A stretch of 64,000 bases of DNA from Pseudomonas fragi (GCF_002269505.1 NZ_NQKQ01000006.1:141305-205304); one strand, 5' to 3'; shown: positions 1-8,140, counted from the stretch's first letter. Translations and numbers: made by a program. The notes: generated by a model from the sequence alone, not told the origin.

Positions 1-1
1 G

Positions 2-1579
2 GGCGGACTGGACGGAGTGGAGCTGTCAGCGGTGCACCAGCACATGATCGACCAGTTCTGGAGCCCTCGCGTCAATAAACGCACCGATGAATGGGGCGGC
101 AGTTTTGAGAACCGCATGCGTTTTGGCCTTGAAGTGCTCAAGGCCGTGCGCGCCGAAGTGGGGCCTGATTTCTGCGTGGGCATCCGCCTGTGCGGCGATG
201 AATTTCACCCTGATGGCCTCAGCCATGAGGACATGAAGCAAATTGCCAAGTACTACGACGATACCGGCATGCTGGATTTTATCGGTGTGGTCGGCTCGGG
301 CTGTGACACCCACAACACCCTGGCCAACGTCATCCCGAACATGAGCTTTCCGCCGGAGCCGTTTCTGCATCTGGCCGCCGGTATCAAGGAAGTGGTCAAG
401 GCCCCGGTGCTGCACGCGCAGAACATCAAGGACCCGAACCAGGCCACGCGGATTCTGGAGGGGGGGTATGTCGACATGGTGGGTATGACCCGTGCCCATA
501 TCGCCGACCCGCACCTGATCGCCAAGATCAAGATGGGCCAGGTCGATCAGATCAAACAATGCGTGGGTGCCAACTACTGCATTGACCGTCAGTACCAGGG
601 GCTGGACGTGCTGTGTATTCAGAACGCCGCCACCTCCCGTGAGTACATGGGCGTGCCGCACATTATCGAAAAATCCACCGGGGCCAAACGCAAGGTGGTG
701 ATTGTCGGTGCCGGGCCTGCGGGGATGGAAGCGGCGCGGGTAGCTGCCGAGCGCGGCCATGACGTGACCCTGTTCGAGAAAAAGGACGCCATCGGCGGGC
801 AGATCACTACCGCCTCCAAAGCGCCGCAGCGAGATCAGATGGCTGGCATCACCCGCTGGTTTCAACTGGAACTGGCGCGCCTGAAAGTTGACCTGCGCCT
901 GGGCACGGCGGCTGATGCGGCGACGATCATGGACTTGCGTCCGGACATCGTGGTGCTGGCCGTGGGCGGGCACCCGTTTGTGGAGCAGAACGAACACTGG
1001 GGCGCAGCCGAAGGGCTGGTAGTCAGCAGTTGGGATGTGCTCGACGGCAAGGTGGAACCGGGCAAAAACGTGCTGGTTTACGACACCATTTGCGAATTTA
1101 CCGGCATGTCGGTTGCCGACTATATGGCGGACAAAGGTGCGCAGGTCGAAATCGTCACCGATGACACCAAGCCTGGCGTGGCTATTGGCGGCACCTCCTT
1201 CCCCACGTACTACCGCAGCCTGTACCCCAAGGAAGTGATCATGACCGGCGACATGATGCTGGAGAAGGTCTACCGCGAGGGTGACAAGGTGATTGCTGTA
1301 TTGGAGAACGAATACACCGGAACCAGGGAAGAGCGGGTGGTCGATCAGGTGGTGATTGAAAACGGCGTGCGTCCTGACGAAGAGCTGTATTACGGGCTCA
1401 AGCCGGATTCGCGCAACAAGGGCCAGATCGATGTCGAAGCCCTGTTTGCGATCAAGCCGCAGCCGTGTTTAAGCGAAGCGGGGGACGGTTATTTGCTGTT
1501 CCGTATCGGTGACTGCGTGGCCCAGCGCAACGTGCATGCGGCGATCTATGACGCGCTGCGGTTGTGCAAGGATTTTTAA
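2..1579 (+). CDS. dgcA: Dimethylglycine demethylase subunit DgcA (5' truncated by window edge)
   Basis: The reading frame is open from base 2, so the N-terminus lies outside the window; 525 residues are visible of a family length near 690. It is an Old-Yellow-Enzyme/trimethylamine-dehydrogenase type flavoprotein that, with DgcB and an ETF, demethylates dimethylglycine to sarcosine. Seen: the end of the FMN barrel, a cysteine cluster (Cys codons at 560, 578 and 614), then a Rossmann FAD/NAD motif VVIVGAGPAGMEAA near 700-735. Compared with trimethylamine dehydrogenase, one of the four Fe-S cysteines appears replaced by Ala (CVGANYC). DgcB follows after a REP doublet. In P. aeruginosa this operon is activated by GbdR on glycine betaine or dimethylglycine; no GbdR site can be judged here because the upstream region is missing. 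Confidence 0.93.
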   Translation, partial: GGLDGVELSAVHQHMIDQFWSPRVNKRTDEWGGSFENRMRFGLEVLKAVRAEVGPDFCVGIRLCGDEFHPDGLSHEDMKQIAKYYDDTGMLDFIGVVGSGCDTHNTLANVIPNMSFPPEPFLHLAAGIKEVVKAPVLHAQNIKDPNQATRILEGGYVDMVGMTRAHIADPHLIAKIKMGQVDQIKQCVGANYCIDRQYQGLDVLCIQNAATSREYMGVPHIIEKSTGAKRKVVIVGAGPAGMEAARVAAERGHDVTLFEKKDAIGGQITTASKAPQRDQMAGITRWFQLELARLKVDLRLGTAADAATIMDLRPDIVVLAVGGHPFVEQNEHWGAAEGLVVSSWDVLDGKVEPGKNVLVYDTICEFTGMSVADYMADKGAQVEIVTDDTKPGVAIGGTSFPTYYRSLYPKEVIMTGDMMLEKVYREGDKVIAVLENEYTGTREERVVDQVVIENGVRPDEELYYGLKPDSRNKGQIDVEALFAIKPQPCLSEAGDGYLLFRIGDCVAQRNVHAAIYDALRLCKDF

Positions 1580-1591
1580 GTACACCCCTGG

Positions 1592-1698
1592 CCCTCACCC
1601 TAACCCTCTCCCGGAGGGAGAGGGGACTGACCGCACGCGGATTCAAAGCCTCCACAAATCAGCCCCCTCTCCCTCCGGGAGAGGGCTGGGGTGAGGGT
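1592..1698. repeat. REP doublet, family A (CCCTCACCC...GGGTGAGGG)
   Basis: Two copies of a CTCTCCCGGAGGGAGAG palindrome in inverted orientation, bounded by CCCTCACCC and GGGTGAGGG, lying inside the dgcA-dgcB operon. Five relatives occur in this window (4866, 19605, 25641, 37452, 61863). Confidence 0.85.
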
Positions 1699-1733
1699 TT
1701 TGTGTTTACACCGAATATTGATGGGAGCCACCC

Positions 1734-3677
1734 ATGCTGAACTTTCTTCTCCCCATTCTGTTATTCGCGGCACTGGTCCTCGCCTTTATCGGCGCCGTGC
1801 GCCGCATGAACATGTGGCGCCGCGGCCGCCCGTCAAAAGTCGACCTGCTCGGCGGACTTTTAGCCATGCCGCGTCGCTATATGGTCGACCTGCACCATGT
1901 GGTTGCCCGCGACAAATACATGGCCAACACCCACGTCGCCACGGCTGGCGGCTTTGTGCTGGCAGCCGTGCTGGCAATCCTGGTGCATGGCCTGGGCTTG
2001 CATAACCGCATCCTCGGCTATGTTTTGCTGTTGGCCACGGCGCTGATGTTTGTGGGCGCGCTGTTCGTGTTCAAACGTCGCCTGAACCCGCCGTCACGCC
2101 TGTCCAAAGGCCCGTGGATGCGCCTGCCGAAAAGCCTGCTGGTGTTTTCAGCGAGCTTTTTTGTCCTCACCCTGCCCGTTGCAGGTGTATTGCCCGAAGG
2201 CTTTGGCGGTTGGGCGCTGGCGGCCGTGCTGGCGCTTGGTGTGCTGTGGGGCGTGTCCGAACTGTTTTTCGGCATGACCTGGGGCGGGCCGATGAAGCAC
2301 GCCTTCGCGGGCGCATTGCATCTGGCCTGGCATCGCCGCGCCGAGCGCTTTGGTGGTGGCCGCTCCACCGGGCTGAAACCACTGAATCTGAACGATCGCA
2401 ATGCCCCCCTGGGCGTGGAAAAACCCAAGGACTTCACCTGGAACCAACTGCTGGGTTTTGACGCCTGCGTGCAATGTGGCAAATGCGAAGCCGCTTGCCC
2501 GGCCTTTGCCGCTGGCCAGCCGCTCAACCCCAAAAAGCTGATTCAGGACATGGTGGTCGGGCTTGCGGGTGGTACCGATGCCCATTTTGCTGGCAGCCCA
2601 TACCCCGGCAAACCCATCGGTGAACACGGCGGCAACCCGCACCAGCCCATCGTCAATGGTCTGGTCGATGCCGACACACTGTGGTCCTGCACCACTTGCC
2701 GTGCTTGCGTTGAAGAGTGCCCGATGATGATCGAGCACGTGGACGCCATCGTCGACATGCGCCGCTTTCTGACCCTGGAAAAAGGCGCGACGCCGAACAA
2801 CGGTGCCCAGGTGCTGGATAACCTGATCGCCACCGATAACCCCGGCGGTTTTGCCCCCGGCGGGCGGATGAACTGGGCGGCAGACCTGAACCTTGACCTG
2901 ATGCGCGACAAGCCCGCCGCGGATGTGCTGTTCTGGGTCGGTGACGGTGCCTTCGACATGCGTAACCAGCGCACCTTGCGTGCTTTCGTCAAAGTGCTCA
3001 AGGCGGCGCGGATCAATTTTGCCGTGCTGGGCCTGGAAGAGCGCGACAGTGGTGACGTGGCACGGCGCCTGGGCGATGAAGCAACCTTTCAGGCGCTGGC
3101 CAAGCGCAATATCCAGACCCTGGGGCAGTACAGCTTCCAGCGCATCGTCACCTGTGACCCGCACAGTTTTCATGTGCTGAAAAACGAGTACGGCGCCTTT
3201 GGCGGTGACTACCTGGTGCAACATCACAGCACTTACATGGCCGAGCTGATCAGTGCCGGCCTGCTCAACCTTGCCGCGGATGCGGGCGGCAGCGTGACCT
3301 ATCACGACCCCTGCTATCTGGGCCGTTATAACGGCGAATACGAGGCCCCGCGTGCGGTGTTGCGCGCGCTTGGCATTGAGGTCAAGGAGATGCAGCGCTC
3401 GGGCTTTCGCTCCCGTTGCTGCGGTGGCGGTGGCGGCGCGCCGATTACCGATATTCCCGGCAAACAGCGGATCCCCGACATGCGTATGGATGACATCCGC
3501 GAGACTGGCGCCGAACGCGTAGCGGTGGGTTGCCCGCAATGTACGGCGATGCTCGAAGGGGTGGTCGAGCCCCGTCCGCAAATCAAGGACATCGCCGAAC
3601 TGGTGGCTGATGCGCTGATTGAAGACAGCGCCCCGGCCAAACCGGCGCGGCGTGCAGAACCGGAGGTCATCGCATGA
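1734..3677 (+). CDS. dgcB: Dimethylglycine demethylase subunit DgcB, membrane Fe-S oxidoreductase
   Basis: This is a GlpC/heterodisulfide-reductase-like partner of DgcA, 647 aa. Hydrophobic segments lie near residues 2-22, 62-110 and 133-190, consistent with the inner membrane. Two [4Fe-4S] ferredoxin motifs follow: C245-C248-C251-C255 (CVQCGKCEAAC) and C319-C322-C325-C329 (CTTCRACVEEC). The C-terminal half carries CCG-type cysteine motifs (DPCYLGRYN, RCCGGGGG, CPQC). It probably passes electrons from dimethylglycine oxidation toward ETF and the quinone pool (inference from the family). A GGGAG ribosome site 6 bp upstream supports the ATG at 1734. The stop overlaps the etfA start by 4 bp, indicating translational coupling. 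Confidence 0.93.
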   Translation: MLNFLLPILLFAALVLAFIGAVRRMNMWRRGRPSKVDLLGGLLAMPRRYMVDLHHVVARDKYMANTHVATAGGFVLAAVLAILVHGLGLHNRILGYVLLLATALMFVGALFVFKRRLNPPSRLSKGPWMRLPKSLLVFSASFFVLTLPVAGVLPEGFGGWALAAVLALGVLWGVSELFFGMTWGGPMKHAFAGALHLAWHRRAERFGGGRSTGLKPLNLNDRNAPLGVEKPKDFTWNQLLGFDACVQCGKCEAACPAFAAGQPLNPKKLIQDMVVGLAGGTDAHFAGSPYPGKPIGEHGGNPHQPIVNGLVDADTLWSCTTCRACVEECPMMIEHVDAIVDMRRFLTLEKGATPNNGAQVLDNLIATDNPGGFAPGGRMNWAADLNLDLMRDKPAADVLFWVGDGAFDMRNQRTLRAFVKVLKAARINFAVLGLEERDSGDVARRLGDEATFQALAKRNIQTLGQYSFQRIVTCDPHSFHVLKNEYGAFGGDYLVQHHSTYMAELISAGLLNLAADAGGSVTYHDPCYLGRYNGEYEAPRAVLRALGIEVKEMQRSGFRSRCCGGGGGAPITDIPGKQRIPDMRMDDIRETGAERVAVGCPQCTAMLEGVVEPRPQIKDIAELVADALIEDSAPAKPARRAEPEVIA

Positions 3678-4921
3678 GTGACATTATTCGCCGCGACCCG
3701 CGTGCCGAGTGGATCGCCCGCAACCGTCTGCACCCGTTGCACGCTGCCATGCAACCCGCCCAGCAGAGCTGGATGGGACCCAATGGCGTAATGCGCAAAA
3801 ACGTCCACGGGGTGGGCTTTATTGGCCCTAACGGCATCAAACGTATAGACCGCAGCGGTGCGCAGCAGGGCGGCGTGACCAAACGTGCCGCCAGTGCCAC
3901 GGTGCAATTGCCGCTGCATCAGGTTGCGGCCCCGGCGTTTTTTATCGCCGTGGTGCCGGATATGGTCGGGGGCCGCCTGAGCAGTCACGACCGCGATCTG
4001 CTGGGGCTGGCCCGACAATTGGCGGGCAGCGATGGCGCCGTGCTGGCCGTGGTGTTTGGCGAGTGCAAGGAAACGGCCTTTGCCACGGCCGGGGTGGATC
4101 GGCTGTTGCTGCTCGACAGCCAGGGTTATGCACCGGAGCAGCGGGTGCTAGGTTTGCGCGCTGTGGATAACCAGTTTGCGCCGCGCCACTGGCTGTTGCC
4201 TGACAGCCGCACGGGGGGCGGTGAACTGGGTCGACGTTTGGCTGCCAGCCTGGGCGAGCGTCCGGCCACGCGGGTGTGGCAGGTCAAGGACGGCGCCTGT
4301 ATCGGCCGTGCCGGGGCGGGCCTGCAAGATATGGCGCAGCCTTTGCGCCGTTTGATCCTGGCGACGGCTGAATGCGCCGAGCCGGTCAGTGAAACCCGTC
4401 ATGAAGCATTGGTGGTGCAGTTATCCACAGCCGTAGTGCCTTGCCTGCCGCGGATCGAAGATTTGGGCGCGGTGGAGGTCGACCCGGCCGCAGTGCCGAT
4501 GGCCGAGGCCGAATTTATCCTTAGCGGCGGCAATGGCATCAAGGACTGGGGACTTTTCCACAGGGCGGCCGCTGCATTGGGCGCTACTGAAGGTGCGTCG
4601 CGGGTGGCGGTGGACGATGGCTTCATGGGCCGTGACCGTCAGGTCGGTGCCAGCGGCACCTGGGTGACGGCGCGGGTTTACGTGGCGGTCGGTATCAGCG
4701 GTGCAATCCAGCACCTGCAAGGGATTGGCGCGTGCGACAAGGTGGTGGCGATCAATCTCGATCCGGGCTGCGACATGATCAAACGTGCTGATTTGTCGGT
4801 GATCGGTGACGGGGCGGCGGTGCTTGAAGCGCTGATCGTGGCTGTGGATAACTGGCGCCAGGGTACCCTCACCCCAGCGCTCTCCCAGAGGGAGAGAGAG
4901 CCGATTGTCAGTGTTCGTTAG
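3674..4921 (+). CDS. etfA: Electron transfer flavoprotein alpha subunit of the dgc operon
   Basis: EtfA-type protein of 415 aa that accepts electrons from the dimethylglycine demethylase. The C-terminal FAD-binding domain is clear near residues 318-375: GRDRQVGASG, then VAVGISGAIQHLQGIGACDK and AINLDPGCDMIKRADLSVIGD. The N-terminal stretch (residues 1-70, with several R/N/G-rich motifs) is longer than in housekeeping EtfA and seems typical of this catabolic type. Start chosen at the ATG that overlaps the dgcB stop, preceded by CGGAGGT. Oddity: from about residue 398 the protein is encoded by a family A REP palindrome (TLTPALSQRERE...), so the last 18 residues are repeat-derived. Two perfect DnaA boxes, 4421-4429 and 4843-4851, lie inside the gene. 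Confidence 0.9.
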   Translation: MSDIIRRDPRAEWIARNRLHPLHAAMQPAQQSWMGPNGVMRKNVHGVGFIGPNGIKRIDRSGAQQGGVTKRAASATVQLPLHQVAAPAFFIAVVPDMVGGRLSSHDRDLLGLARQLAGSDGAVLAVVFGECKETAFATAGVDRLLLLDSQGYAPEQRVLGLRAVDNQFAPRHWLLPDSRTGGGELGRRLAASLGERPATRVWQVKDGACIGRAGAGLQDMAQPLRRLILATAECAEPVSETRHEALVVQLSTAVVPCLPRIEDLGAVEVDPAAVPMAEAEFILSGGNGIKDWGLFHRAAAALGATEGASRVAVDDGFMGRDRQVGASGTWVTARVYVAVGISGAIQHLQGIGACDKVVAINLDPGCDMIKRADLSVIGDGAAVLEALIVAVDNWRQGTLTPALSQREREPIVSVR

Positions 4922-4972
4922 ACCGCGTGCGGTCAATCCCCTCTCCCTCCGGGAGAGGGTTAGGGTGAGGGG
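4866..4972. repeat. REP doublet, family A, overlapping the etfA 3' end
   Basis: Inverted pair of CTCTCCC/GGGAGAG palindromes bounded by CCCTCACCCC and GGGTGAGGGG. The first half lies inside the etfA reading frame and supplies its final codons and stop; the second half fills the etfA-etfB gap. Confidence 0.85.
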
Positions 4973-4994
4973 CTTTTGATTGGGAGAAAGACAC

Positions 4995-5765
4995 ATGACC
5001 ATCGCCACCGTTGCACTGGTTTCAATCGGTGCCCATCCCGCTTCAGGCCGCGCCCGCCGCGCCGAGCAGGACGCCCGTGCCGTCGAACTGGGCCTGGAGC
5101 TGGCCGGTGAAAGCCTGCATGTGCTGCACGCGGGCAACCCCCATGAGCCCGCATTGCGCGCTTATTTGGGCATGGGCCTGGACGAGCTGCATGTGCTGGA
5201 GCAACCCGACGGCGCGGATGCCGTGCCGGTGTTGCGTGATTACATCCGTGAAGCGGGCGTGCAACTGGTGCTCACCGGCAGCCAGGCCGAAACCGGTGAG
5301 GGCTCGGGCATGCTGCCTTACCTGTTGGCCGAGGAGCTGGGTTGGCCGCTGCTGGTGGGCGTGGCGCAAATCGAATCTATCCACAATGGCGTGGCGCAGG
5401 TGCTGCAAGCCTTGCCCCGGGGGCAGCGACGTCGGCTGCAGGTTCGCCTGCCGTTTCTGGTCACTGTGGATAACGCTGCGCCAAAGGCGCGTCAAAGCGC
5501 CTACGGCCCCGCCACGCGGGGTTTGGTCAACGCTGAAGTGGTTGAAATCGTTACCGATGAGTTATCCACAACCGGCGTACTGCAACCTGCCCGACCACGG
5601 CCCAAGCGCTTGAAGGTGATCAAGGCCAAAAGTGGCGCAGATCGCATGAAAGCAGCTACCGCCAAGGCGGCTGGCGGTTCCGGGCAGGTCCACACGGGGC
5701 TCAGTGCTCAAGCGGGAGCCGAGGTGATTCTCAAACTCCTGATCGAAGAAGGCGTTGTGCGTTAG
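4995..5765 (+). CDS. etfB: Electron transfer flavoprotein beta subunit of the dgc operon
   Basis: 256-aa EtfB-like protein, partner of the upstream EtfA. The ETF alpha/beta fold is indicated by VALVSIGAHPASGRARRAEQDARAVELGLEL at the N-terminus, AGNPHEPALRAYLGMGLDELHVLE, the LTGSQAETGEGSGMLPYLLAEELG segment, and a central GQRRRLQVRLPFLVTVDN strand. An ATG at 4995 with GGGAGAAAGA upstream was preferred over an in-frame GTG/TTG 15 bp earlier. Perfect DnaA boxes occur at 5465-5473 and 5562-5570, plus a one-mismatch copy at 5377-5385; they may be fortuitous in codons for VDN and LST but are unusually dense. Its end converges with the lytic transglycosylase gene 30 bp away. Confidence 0.9.
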   Translation: MTIATVALVSIGAHPASGRARRAEQDARAVELGLELAGESLHVLHAGNPHEPALRAYLGMGLDELHVLEQPDGADAVPVLRDYIREAGVQLVLTGSQAETGEGSGMLPYLLAEELGWPLLVGVAQIESIHNGVAQVLQALPRGQRRRLQVRLPFLVTVDNAAPKARQSAYGPATRGLVNAEVVEIVTDELSTTGVLQPARPRPKRLKVIKAKSGADRMKAATAKAAGGSGQVHTGLSAQAGAEVILKLLIEEGVVR

Positions 5766-5795
5766 CGTTTGCGGCCGGAACCTGAGCCAGCGCCT

Positions 5796-6317
5796 TCATT
5801 TGTATTGGCGCTCACCGCCAGATGCAAATATGGCCTGAGATTTACGGGCGGTAGCCTGGAGTCTTTGTTCGCGTTGGTTGACTAACTGCCCGTAGTACCC
5901 CTTGACGCGAAGGACGTACCTATTGCGCAAATGCTCACGATTTGGCCTTGTTCCGGCGTTGTAGGCGCCCACGGCGTCCCAGCTGTAACCCAGTTGCTGG
6001 ACCAGTCTGGCGAGAATCCAGGCACCCGCCATAACACTGGTGCAGGGTTGAGTCTGGAGTTGATATTCGCTGATGCCAAAAGTGGCGAGGTGCTTCAAAT
6101 GACGACTGTTGACTTGCATCAAACCTATATCGTATGTCCCGTCTCTATTGATGTTACGTGCTGCCGGATTCATTTTCGATTCAACTTGGGCAATGGCATG
6201 TAACAGCAACGGATCAATATCATAGCGGTTACCTGCATCTTGCCAGCAATTGGCACGGGCAAAGGTCGGTGTTAGTCCTGCACATATGACAAGTATAATC
6301 AGAAATGAATGTTTCAT
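5796..6317 (-). CDS. Orphan lytic transglycosylase (IpgF/VirB1-like SLT domain)
   Basis: 173-aa secreted protein. A signal peptide spans residues 1-22, ending near ARA/NC. The SLT domain follows directly: AIAQVESKMNP with probable catalytic Glu46, then DIGLMQVNSRHL, and AYNAG. This compact form resembles peptidoglycan lyases that accompany type III/IV secretion or conjugation machines, but no secretion genes are visible nearby, so it is an orphan. It would cleave murein glycan strands in the periplasm. The start is supported by GAGGT 6 bp upstream. The upstream region is AT-rich and non-coding and runs into the DnaA-box array. Base composition is lower in GC than the flanking catabolic genes, suggesting acquisition (inference). 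Confidence 0.85.
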   Translation of the reverse strand: MKHSFLIILVICAGLTPTFARANCWQDAGNRYDIDPLLLHAIAQVESKMNPAARNINRDGTYDIGLMQVNSRHLKHLATFGISEYQLQTQPCTSVMAGAWILARLVQQLGYSWDAVGAYNAGTRPNREHLRNRYVLRVKGYYGQLVNQREQRLQATARKSQAIFASGGERQYK

Positions 6318-6734
6318 ATTCAGACCTCGCCGTTTCAGAAAACGGATAAAGCAGGGGTGTAAATGTAATAGCTAAATTGTTTTATTTTGTTGATTCTGTA
6401 CGGTTGTATCGGTGGTTAATAAGGAGCTCGCAGTTGTAGGTGTGGCGGGTAAGATCACATATTTTTCACGTTTAAAATATAAGCATTTGCGTGTTTAGGG
6501 GCGTGTTACCTGAAGTTTTTGTATGTTTTTGAGTGCCTGAATTAACGTGTCGATGAACAGGCTGCATAAAAATAAATATAGAACTTATTCGTTTGATGGC
6601 AATTGTCCTGCAATCAAAATTGGATCCGTTGAAATGAGGCGACTAATCGTTTTCTGATTATGTTTCTTTTGAATTATTCATTTTGTGAGTGTTTAGAGTT
6701 ATTTAATAAGGGGGGAGGGCTTGCAGTCTGGAAT

Positions 6735-6743
6735 TGTTATAAT
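6735..6743 (+). promoter_or_regulatory. Possible extended -10 promoter reading into the array
   Basis: TGTTATAAT matches the TGnTATAAT extended -10 consensus. No good -35 is seen at 17 bp (a TTGCAG at 6721 is too close). A transcript starting near 6750 would run through all four repeat units without a plausible coding sequence. Confidence 0.35.
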
Positions 6744-6898
6744 GCTTGGAGTGATGCTAAATCTCTAAAAAGTCTAAGAAACGTTCCAGATGCGGGTGAT
6801 AGATCGGGCGTTTTTTACGTCTGACATAACTTCCCCCGTGAGCAAATTCACGAACCGTATTTCTTGTGAGCAAGGTTCTGCCTGACACCTGTACAAAG

Positions 6899-7449
6899 TT
6901 ACCCCGGATTTCTGTGTGCCTGCCTGTGGGTAACCTGTCTGTATTTGCTTGCAGGGCACGGCCTACGGGCTTCTTGCGGGGTTGTACGAAAAATGATCGC
7001 TAGTAAGAAATCTTATCTGCTGGTTGATTGCGGTGTTTATCCACAAACTCTGTTGGTGAAGATGTGGATAACTTGTTCGCTATATCTTGCAGGCCTCTAT
7101 TTTCATAGGCTGCAGGCTGTTGTTCAAAAAACGTTCAATCCCGACTCTACTGTCCTTTTGAAGCCATACATCCAGCCAGCGTAGGGGTTTGGGCAGTTTT
7201 CAACAGGGTGGATAAAGTTGCCCACATATTCAGTTGGTCAACCTGTGGATAAGGTGGGTGTGGTTGTCTGAAAGCCTTTAACTGCTTGATCTACAGGGTT
7301 TTGTACAAAAAATGTACAGAGACTTTTATAGGTAATGCCTGATGACTTCCCCACAGTTACTGTGGGTGTGCCTGTGGACAAGATGTTGGTTAAGGGCTGA
7401 AGCCCTTTGATTACATGGGTTACAGGGGTGTGATTAAAAAATGATCACA
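6899..7449 (+). repeat. Four-unit array of paired DnaA-box-like 9-mers plus A-tract motif
   Basis: Each unit has three elements at fixed spacing: a left 9-mer resembling TTATCCACA, a right inverted 9-mer resembling TGTGGATAA starting exactly 26 bp later, and a 13-mer resembling TGTACAAAAAATG starting exactly 58 bp after that. Unit 1: 6899 TTACCCCGG, 6925 TGTGGGTAA, 6983 TGTACGAAAAATG. Unit 2: 7037 TTATCCACA, 7063 TGTGGATAA, 7121 TGTTCAAAAAACG. Unit 3: 7218 TTGCCCACA, 7244 TGTGGATAA, 7302 TGTACAAAAAATG. Unit 4: 7347 TTCCCCACA, 7373 TGTGGACAA, 7431 TGATTAAAAAATG. Unit-to-unit distances are 138, 181 and 129 bp. In units 3 and 4 the A-tract motif is an interrupted palindrome (TGTACA...TGTACA; TGTGAT...ATCACA). 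Function is unknown; DnaA binding is the obvious hypothesis. Confidence 0.85.
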
Positions 7450-7548
7450 AGCATGCAATATATGGACATAAATGAGGCAGCGGGTGTGTTGTCGGCTTGA
7501 ATCGGTTTGAGCTAAAAGAAGGGCTCCCGGCCCTGTGGAGTAAAGTGA

Positions 7549-8121
7549 ATGAGCGTGTTATTTCGTCCAGGAAGGCGTGCCGATGCACGCGATATTGCGC
7601 GTCTTTTTCAGATATCGTCTGAAGGTTGCGCCGATTACATCTGGAGCCGGATTGCGCAGCCGGGTCAGCAATTACTGGACGTCGGGGCGATGCGTTATGC
7701 CCGTGAGGGCGTCCAGTTTTCGTATGAAAACTGCTTGATTGCCGAGGCCGAGGGCCAGGTGATCGGCATGATGCACAGCTTTGTGATGTGCCACGATCCA
7801 GACGCCCAGCCTGAGACCGATCCGGTGCTGGCACCTTATGCGGAAATGGAAATACCGGACACACTGTATATTTCAAGCCTGGCCCTGCATGAGGGTTGGC
7901 GAAATCGTGGATTGGGCGGCAGATTCTTGCAGCATGCCAGGCAGCGTTGCAGCGAACAGGGTGTGACTGGCTTGAGCCTGATCGACTATGCGGCCAACAC
8001 CGGTGCCCGTCGATTCTATGAGCGCCATGGCTTCGGGATCGTTAAAACCTGTCAGATAACGCCCCACCCGCTGATCCGCGTGACGGGTGAGGCGTATTTG
8101 ATGCATTGCCCGCTTTCTTGA
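7549..8121 (+). CDS. GNAT family N-acetyltransferase
   Basis: 190-aa single-domain acetyltransferase. The acetyl-CoA pyrophosphate loop RNRGLGGRFL sits at about residues 118-127 (R/Q-x-x-G-x-G/A form), preceded by the TLYISSLALHEGWR strand and followed by ARRFYERHGFGIV, the usual GNAT C-terminal motif. The N-terminus FRPGRRADARDIARLFQISSEG is typical of the fold. The acceptor substrate cannot be told from sequence. Start at ATG 7549 is supported by GGAG 8 bp upstream. It is convergent with gbcA, and its location next to the glycine-betaine genes does not by itself assign it to that pathway. Confidence 0.88.
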   Translation: MSVLFRPGRRADARDIARLFQISSEGCADYIWSRIAQPGQQLLDVGAMRYAREGVQFSYENCLIAEAEGQVIGMMHSFVMCHDPDAQPETDPVLAPYAEMEIPDTLYISSLALHEGWRNRGLGGRFLQHARQRCSEQGVTGLSLIDYAANTGARRFYERHGFGIVKTCQITPHPLIRVTGEAYLMHCPLS

Positions 8122-8140
8122 TCCCCTGGTGGCCCGGCGT

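Larger units (their letters stand above)
6318..7548. other. AT-rich gene-free stretch carrying the DnaA-box array
   Basis: 1.2 kb between the lytic transglycosylase and the GNAT gene with no convincing gene. The 61- and 79-codon frames inside it have no recognisable product, and both overlap the repeated units. The left 550 bp is AT-rich and featureless apart from a possible extended -10 promoter near 6735; the right 550 bp (6899-7449) contains the four-unit array described separately. Confidence 0.7.

Noticed and set aside
6774..7184. Two short frames (61 and 79 codons) in the AT-rich stretch
   Set aside because: They overlap the repeated array units, have no ribosome site or family match, and differ between units.
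6899..7449. CRISPR array
   Set aside because: Units are 102 bp, degenerate, unevenly spaced (138, 181, 129 bp) and have no identical direct repeats or cas genes.
6899..7449. Chromosomal oriC
   Set aside because: dnaA, dnaN, rpmH and other origin genes are absent from the window; the array differs from the dnaA-linked Pseudomonas origin.
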